Of a stretch of DNA of 59,960 nt, positions 55,440 through 59,960 are shown one piece after another. How positions within the stretch are numbered: the first letter of the stretch is position 1; each line of letters begins with the position of its first letter. The translations under genes and the position numbers were made by a program. The notes beneath the pieces were generated by a model, which saw only the letters and a program-made list of their open reading frames with translations, made no database searches and was not told the origin of the DNA. The DNA is from Deltaproteobacteria bacterium (lineage in GTDB: Bacteria; Desulfobacterota; Desulfuromonadia; Geobacterales; Pseudopelobacteraceae), in NCBI GenBank assembly GCA_021780495.1, contig JAJXYO010000012.1, forward strand, positions 1-59,960, written 5' to 3'.

Positions 55440-56225
55440 ATGAGAGAATGGACTCACAAAAGAAGATCGACGATGAAGCTTTTACTCATCGGTTTATCTA
55501 TAACAATAATCTTGCCACTTCAAGCACTCTCCGATAGTGGCTCTGCCCCTCAACAAGAAATGACGGCGCAGGCATGGTTTGAAAAAGCAAAAGTAAACAG
55601 TGCTAGTAAAAAGACTTCTGATGTTAAAAACACGATTGAATATTTAACAAAAGCAATCAGTCTCGATCCGGACTATGCCTCCGCATATTTTTATCGTGCG
55701 ATAGTTTATCGTGAAATAAAACAGCCTGATCTGGCGATAGAAGACTTTAATCAGGCTATATCTATGGAGCCCGATAACTGTGGTGGACTTATGGGACGAG
55801 GCGTTACATATAGCGAGCTATCAAAGTTTAAGGAAGCCATTGCCGACTTTGATAGAGTTATAAAACTTGAGCCTGAGATGTGGCAAGCTCATCAAGCGCG
55901 TGGCTACGCATTCTTAGACCTGCACCAAAACGATAAAGCCGCTCAAGACTTCGATATTGTTATACATTATGATCCACAAAACCCAATCGCCTATAAAGAT
56001 AGGGGCAACGCATTTAATGGTCTAAAAAAGTATGATCGAGCGATACTCGACTTCAACCAAGCGATTGAGCTGGACTCTAAAAACTCAGTTGCTTATTCCG
56101 GGCGTGGACTAGCATATATAATGTTGGGTAATGAGAAAAAAGGTTGCGACGACCTTAAAAAGGCATGCTCACTTGGTTTTTGCAATGCCTATAACCTAGC
56201 AATACAGGACAATATTTGTAGGTAA
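55440..56225 (+). CDS. Exported TPR-repeat protein (cassette gene)
   Basis: 261 residues from ATG 55440 (AAGGAAA upstream); a further ATG at 55473 is possible, and the frame extends back into attC1. A signal peptide or anchor (about 12-32) is followed by six or so 34-residue TPR units (YTKAISLDPDYASAYFYRA type; YLKDRGNAF-like; KAIELDSKN-like). TPRs bind proteins or peptides. Cassettes of unknown function often encode such proteins. Confidence 0.75.
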   Translation: MREWTHKRRSTMKLLLIGLSITIILPLQALSDSGSAPQQEMTAQAWFEKAKVNSASKKTSDVKNTIEYLTKAISLDPDYASAYFYRAIVYREIKQPDLAIEDFNQAISMEPDNCGGLMGRGVTYSELSKFKEAIADFDRVIKLEPEMWQAHQARGYAFLDLHQNDKAAQDFDIVIHYDPQNPIAYKDRGNAFNGLKKYDRAILDFNQAIELDSKNSVAYSGRGLAYIMLGNEKKGCDDLKKACSLGFCNAYNLAIQDNICR

Positions 56226-56231
56226 GCGAAG

Positions 56232-56286
56232 GTTCAACTAGCGCCAAGACCGGCCAAAATCGCCGGTCAGACTTATGGCGTTGGGT
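56232..56286 (+). other. attC recombination site 2
   Basis: 55 bases from GTTCAAC (RYYYAAC) to GTTGGGT (GTTRRRY), with inner arms GACCGGC/GCCGGTC and CGCCAAG/CTTATGGCG. The first half shares over 20 bases with attC1. The next gene's upstream ATG (56275) falls inside it and is rejected as a start. Confidence 0.88.
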
Positions 56287-56301
56287 GATAAGGATGAGTT
56301 A

Positions 56302-57204
56302 ATGACAAATTCTACTCTGTCTTTTAAAAACTTTTCTGTACGGATAGTTGCCATATTTTGTTACTTTCTTTTCGTGCCGACGGTATTTGCTGCAAGTCTA
56401 GACATCCCTGCAATCTCAGGAACTGTTAAAGGTCCTGCCGGCTTTGCCTTCAATGATTACCATCTGAGATTGCAGTGGCTTTGTTTGGAACGTAGCCTCG
56501 ACCCCATGAGCTTAACTGGTTCAAAACCGTGTGGAGGATTTGATTCAAAGTCAGGCACGCAAGTGGTTGACATTAGCAAGGATGGAAGTTTTAACATCTC
56601 ACCCATAACGGCAAGCAGATATAGCCTTATCAGAAATCCTTATTTCATTCTTCGACTCGGTCTATTTCATAACAACGATAAAAACAAACAAGTAAAAGAA
56701 AGCGAATATTCGAAATCTTACATAGCTTTGCACGATTTCAATATCAGTGAACACTTACAGAAGGACTTATCGCAGCTCAGGGTCATTCGAGTTCGAGGTA
56801 GTAAATTCAAAATAAAAGTAACAACTCGCGATAGTAATGGGAATATTGAGAATTTTAGCTCACTTTTACAAAAATATCCGAAATCATATAACTATGAGTC
56901 GAGGCTAATCATTTATCTTAAAATTTCTGATTTAGAATCAAAGTCCGTATCCGCTGATGTAATTAACAGTCAGGTTGTAGTACCTGAAATAGAATTTCTT
57001 CAAGTCGGGGCTGAGAATTCAATTGCTATGGATGCATTGATCAAAGCAGGTATAGGCCTTGTCAAAAAAACACGTGACGATTATAAATTCTACCAAGATG
57101 AAGTTTGGCTGAGGAACTTGTCAGTAGTCGTTAACGAAAGTTTAGAGGCTTCATTTGATCCAAATGTCTTTAAAGCAGTGAACATGAATATCGATATTAA
57201 GTAA
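56302..57204 (+). CDS. Cassette-borne exported hypothetical protein
   Basis: 300 residues from ATG 56302 (GGATGAG upstream; the ATG at 56275 lies in attC2). A signal peptide (about 10-33, VFA-A) precedes a beta-rich body resembling carboxypeptidase-like or fibronectin-type regulatory folds (SGTVKGPAGFAF, DISKDGSFNI). No catalytic motif seen. AT-rich; the ISL3 transposase gene lies directly behind. Confidence 0.55.
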   Translation: MTNSTLSFKNFSVRIVAIFCYFLFVPTVFAASLDIPAISGTVKGPAGFAFNDYHLRLQWLCLERSLDPMSLTGSKPCGGFDSKSGTQVVDISKDGSFNISPITASRYSLIRNPYFILRLGLFHNNDKNKQVKESEYSKSYIALHDFNISEHLQKDLSQLRVIRVRGSKFKIKVTTRDSNGNIENFSSLLQKYPKSYNYESRLIIYLKISDLESKSVSADVINSQVVVPEIEFLQVGAENSIAMDALIKAGIGLVKKTRDDYKFYQDEVWLRNLSVVVNESLEASFDPNVFKAVNMNIDIK

Positions 57205-57244
57205 GAGAGGAAAAGGGAACGATTTATTTTTGAAAAGTCGTTCT

Positions 57245-58498
57245 CTAGCTAAAAATGTGCAAGCACAGTGGTTCAGGTAACTTCCCAAGTGTATGATATA
57301 AAGCCATTTTCAAACATTCAGGAGATTTGAAGCCATACGCTTTTCTCATAGTCAGTTTCGCTTTGAGGTTTAGGCCCTCTACTGCACCGCTGGAAAGCAA
57401 TCCTTTTGCCTTGAACCAGTTCATGATCAGCGGCTTGTGACTTCGGAGCATAGTGGCCACTTTCTTCATTGGCTCAAGATTTGTCTGGAGAGTTCGTGTA
57501 ATCCAGTTGTCGAGAAACTTTTCTGCCGCAGCCGGATACTTGTATTCCCAGAATCTCTGAAAGTCTTCTCGCAGAAGATACCCTTTGATCGAGGAGATGT
57601 TCAGTTTCAGAAGTTCTCCAAGTCGGGTGGTCTGTTTTTCATTGAGGTTCTCTGGTCTCTTCAGAAGCAGCCAGCGACCATTCAGGAGAACATTCTCCTG
57701 GCTCTCGGCCTTGAATAGCTTGACCTCGCCCCGGCGTATCTGGTCAATCGCTTCATTGAACTTCTTCATGATATGGAAGCGATCAAGGATGTTCAGGGCA
57801 TTTGGCGCCTTTTTTCTGATGACCTTGAGGTATGGTACCCACATATCACTACAGACGTATTTGAGATTCTGACAGCGCTCTTTGCCAAATTCATGAAAGA
57901 ACCGGAGCAGGGTTTTGGTCTTACGCTCCATGCCGCACCAGAGTAGCCGCCTGCTTCCTGCATTGAGCTGATAGACCATAGTCAGGTACTTGTGCCCAAT
58001 AAAGACCTTTATCTCATCAACCCCGATCTCGGTGATGCTGTCGAGGTTTCTGTTGGCAAGGCCGTATTCGACCACATGTTGAACCGCTCGATAAACGCTT
58101 TCCCAACTGGTCTGGAAGATGTCGGCAGTCTCTTTCCATGACAGCCGCCTTGCCCATCGAGCGAGATAGACCTTGTAGCTGGTGGTCATGCGCTCTTTGC
58201 CATAAGCCCAGGGCATATACTCAACCTTGATTCCGTGGACCGGACAGGCAGCCCGACGTGGTGAGTATTGGAAGAAAACCTTGAAAGCCCAGAAGGGAAC
58301 ATATTCAAATAAACGAGTTGGCAATGTATCTCGCTTTTTGCAACGTTTGCCGCACTCGGGGCACTCAGGCTTTGAATTAGCCCGCGCTTTGATCTCAATT
58401 ATCAAGGCTTCGGAGCCGTTGACCGTCTGAAATGTAACTGCTCCGAACACGAATGACTTGAAATGTTCGAGGCGATTCAGTACCGTCTTGATAAGCAT
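57245..58498 (-). CDS. ISL3-family transposase
   Basis: 417 residues, full length. An N-terminal zinc finger (CPECGKRCKKRD, CPVHG), then the ISL3 DDE core: Asp in GVDEIKVFIGH, Asp in VCSDMWVPYL, and Glu in GAVEGLNLKAK. The element lies between the last cassette gene and attC3, so it has inserted into the array. A hairpin (GGAACGA/TCGTTCT, 57216-57244) marks the left side. Convincing terminal repeats and target duplication were not found, so the exact ends are open. Confidence 0.92.
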   Translation of the reverse strand: MLIKTVLNRLEHFKSFVFGAVTFQTVNGSEALIIEIKARANSKPECPECGKRCKKRDTLPTRLFEYVPFWAFKVFFQYSPRRAACPVHGIKVEYMPWAYGKERMTTSYKVYLARWARRLSWKETADIFQTSWESVYRAVQHVVEYGLANRNLDSITEIGVDEIKVFIGHKYLTMVYQLNAGSRRLLWCGMERKTKTLLRFFHEFGKERCQNLKYVCSDMWVPYLKVIRKKAPNALNILDRFHIMKKFNEAIDQIRRGEVKLFKAESQENVLLNGRWLLLKRPENLNEKQTTRLGELLKLNISSIKGYLLREDFQRFWEYKYPAAAEKFLDNWITRTLQTNLEPMKKVATMLRSHKPLIMNWFKAKGLLSSGAVEGLNLKAKLTMRKAYGFKSPECLKMALYHTLGKLPEPLCLHIFS

Positions 58499-58627
58499 TG
58501 TCTTCTCCTTGTGTCAGTTAGATGGTTTCTCGCAAAAACAATCTAAACCAACAACGGAAGGCAATGCCCTTATTTTTTAAACAACGCTAAGCCAAATTCA
58601 GCGCACGAGGCTGAAAAGTAAAGAATG
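58499..58627. other. Right flank of the ISL3 element; no gene
   Basis: No ORF. It probably includes the IS right end and the outer part of the interrupted cassette. With attC3 and the Y1 element's left repeat it fills the stretch 58499-58813. Confidence 0.4.
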
Positions 58628-58693
58628 CCCCAACTCTCGCGTGGACGCGGGCGCGGATAAAACCCGCGCCGGTCACGCTCATGCCCGTTGAAT
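58628..58693 (+). other. attC recombination site 3
   Basis: 66 bases from CCCCAAC (one mismatch to RYYYAAC) to GTTGAAT (GTTRRRY). Arms GCGTG/CACGC and GGCGCGG/CCGCGCC pair inside. Its position after the IS shows that the cassette array once ran on here. Confidence 0.65.
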
Positions 58694-58706
58694 TGACCTG
58701 CATGCG

Positions 58707-59634
58707 GGGGTCGGACCAAATTAACCATATGAAATATCAAAATAAATGAGCAAATTCGGCCCTGATTATGGCCTTATAATCACGTTTTTGCCGGTAAAAA
58801 GAGGCTTCTAAGAATGGCGAGAGCAAACCGACACCATATTCCGGGGCAAGTGTGGCACATTACTCACCGTTGCCACAAAAAGGAATTTCTCCTGAAATTC
58901 GCCAGGGACAGGCGGTGCTGGCATTCCTGGCTCTTTGAAGCCAAGAAGCGCTTTGGCTTGAGAATACTCAACTATGTGGTCACATCCAATCATATCCATC
59001 TGCTGGTGGTCGATAGCGGGCCGGACGTCATCCCAAAGAGCCTTCAACTGATAGCCGGGAGAACCGCTCAGGAATTCAATCAACGCAAGGAACGAAAAGG
59101 AGCCTTTTGGGAAGATCGCTATCATGCTACTGCTGTTGAGCAAAATGAACACCTGATGCGCTGCCTTGTTTATATCGATCTCAACATGGTCCGTGCCGGC
59201 GTGGTAAGCCACCCTTCAGAATGGGAAATAAGTGGTTTTAACGAAATTCAGAATCCGCCCGAGCGGTATGGTGTGATTGACATGTCCGCTTTGCGGAACT
59301 TTTGCGGATTTCCGGACCACGAGCAGTTTGCAGAGCTGCATCGGCAGTGGATTCAAGAGGCAATCAGCAATGGCAAAGGTCAGCGTGAAAGTTGCTGGAC
59401 TGAGAGCATTGCCGTTGGCGGTATCGGCTTTGTTGAAGAGACAAAGTACAGGCTTGGGATTATGGGAATGGGGAGAAGAGTCGAGGAGCAAGAAGCTGGA
59501 CGATGTGTGTTGAGAGAGGAATTTGAACCTTATTGTACCGTTTTTGACCCTGAAAATGGGCGTTTAAGCCTGAATAACAGCTACTTTTGGGATGTTTTGC
59601 CTGCGGATTCAGCAGGTTAGCTTGGTCCGACCCC
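58707..59634 (+). mobile_element. Y1-transposase element flanked by 13-bp inverted repeats
   Basis: GGGGTCGGACCAA (58707-58719) and its exact complement TTGGTCCGACCCC (59622-59634) bound the transposase gene. Y1/RAYT elements use folded ends rather than classic IRs; these repeats may be the folded recognition ends. Confidence 0.7.
58814..59620 (+). CDS. REP-associated tyrosine transposase (RAYT/Y1)
   Basis: 268 residues. The N-terminal Y1 domain begins MARANRHHIPGQVWHITHR, has the HUH motif in SNHIHLLVV and the catalytic-helix Tyr in LVYIDLNMVRAG. The remainder (about 180-268) is the variable RAYT tail. These single-strand transposases mobilise REP-type palindromes; the window contains a dispersed palindromic repeat, but a link is unproven. 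Compared with the broken copy at 982, this one looks intact. Confidence 0.9.
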   Translation: MARANRHHIPGQVWHITHRCHKKEFLLKFARDRRCWHSWLFEAKKRFGLRILNYVVTSNHIHLLVVDSGPDVIPKSLQLIAGRTAQEFNQRKERKGAFWEDRYHATAVEQNEHLMRCLVYIDLNMVRAGVVSHPSEWEISGFNEIQNPPERYGVIDMSALRNFCGFPDHEQFAELHRQWIQEAISNGKGQRESCWTESIAVGGIGFVEETKYRLGIMGMGRRVEEQEAGRCVLREEFEPYCTVFDPENGRLSLNNSYFWDVLPADSAG

Positions 59635-59644
59635 TAGCACCTAG

Positions 59645-59845
59645 CTAAAAGAAAGTGTCGATATCTCTCATGCCATGCAGAACCCTTACAATATTAATAC
59701 CGCCGTTGATTGGCACATAAAAAATCAGGTACATGCCAACAGGGAAACTTTGCAATCCGAGATGTAGTTCATCCCGGTTTCTCCCCATATTCGGGAACCG
59801 TGCGAGTTTTTGGCTTGTTTCCTCAATTTCATCAGGGCCTGTCAA
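59645..59845 (-). pseudogene. ParE/RelE-type toxin, N-terminus lost
   Basis: 66 codons match the C-terminal two thirds of ParE toxins (LARFPNMGRNRDELHLGLQ, FPVGMYLIFY, IVRVLHGMRDID). A full ParE is about 95-100 residues. The missing front coincides with the end of an IS256-type element, whose terminal sequence (TTTACACAAA) starts at about 59847. No antitoxin gene is visible. Confidence 0.8.
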
Positions 59846-59875
59846 TCCATTTGTGTAAATGGTTTTTTCGGTCTT

Positions 59876-59959
59876 TTACAATACAGGCATTCTGTCTTCA
59901 AAAATTATGCTGAATTGATTCAGTGCTGACTTCCAGTCTCTGATTGGCATCGTCCACTT
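59876..59959 (-). pseudogene. IS256-family transposase, C-terminal end (runs off right edge)
   Basis: On the minus strand the frame entering from the window edge reads KWTMPIRDWKSALNQF and ends with a TAA at 59878-59876. This resembles the C-terminal end of IS256 (mutator) transposases. After the stop, sequence reading TTTACACAAA fits IS256-type ends, next to the toxin remnant. Only 27 codons are seen, so integrity is unknown. Confidence 0.7.
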
Positions 59960-59960
59960 T

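Noticed and set aside
57205..58627. Exact ends of the ISL3 element
   Set aside because: No matching terminal repeats or target duplication could be identified by eye, so no bounded mobile element is claimed.

Overview
The window looks like the chromosome of an anaerobic, metal-respiring deltaproteobacterium of the Geobacter/Pelobacter type (Desulfuromonadales/Geobacterales). That is an inference from gene content: very dense PAS/Cache histidine-kinase and c-di-GMP signalling, a periplasmic CXXCH sensor, a MeaB GTPase next to a cobalt-type ECF transporter, an arsenic-resistance cluster and a mercury-methylation hgcAB pair. No rRNA, tRNA or CRISPR array was seen.

Layout. 1-2.1 kb is a mobile scrap zone: an IS630-type transposase start on the left edge, a small lipoprotein gene, a 160-bp broken copy of the downstream meaB gene, a truncated Y1 transposase and a VapBC toxin-antitoxin pair. 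2.2-10.8 kb is housekeeping: a heme-type sensor, meaB-ecfT-ecfA, DUF948 and YtxH proteins, YihY, MltD, a TPR membrane protein and an outer-membrane barrel. 11-15.1 kb holds a kinase and glmS. From 15.2 to 35.9 kb, 14 same-strand genes with overlaps or short gaps form one signalling island: six histidine kinases (one hybrid), a diguanylate cyclase, an HD-GYP protein, stand-alone receivers, an MglA-like Ras GTPase and a receiver fused to a type II/IV secretion ATPase. The natural reading is phosphorelay and c-di-GMP input converging on a polarity GTPase and a pilus or secretion motor. One kinase carries an ethylene-receptor-like copper-binding domain.

36-42.8 kb is metal and metalloid handling: a CDF exporter, arsC-acr3 facing arsR-arsP and a redox cassette (HdrA-like protein, ferredoxin, two thioredoxins, CcdA), a secreted small protein and a second ArsR. 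42.8-48.2 kb has two GGDEF proteins around a Cys-rich MarR regulator and hgcAB. The hgcA reading frame is interrupted by one UGA at 44670-44672, followed by a hairpin with bacterial SECIS geometry, so HgcA may be a selenoprotein. A 13-bp palindrome lies both before the MarR gene and over the hgcA start codon.

48.2-51.1 kb is uvrA, with about 40 extra residues encoded by a dispersed palindromic repeat. 51.3-60 kb is an integron-like region: an IntI-family integrase with an extra N-terminal domain, a small basic-protein gene followed by a seven-copy palindrome array derived from its own 3' end, hypothetical cassette genes, three attC-like sites, an ISL3 insertion, a Y1 (RAYT) transposase flanked by inverted repeats, and a ParE-type toxin cut by an IS256-family element that runs off the right edge.
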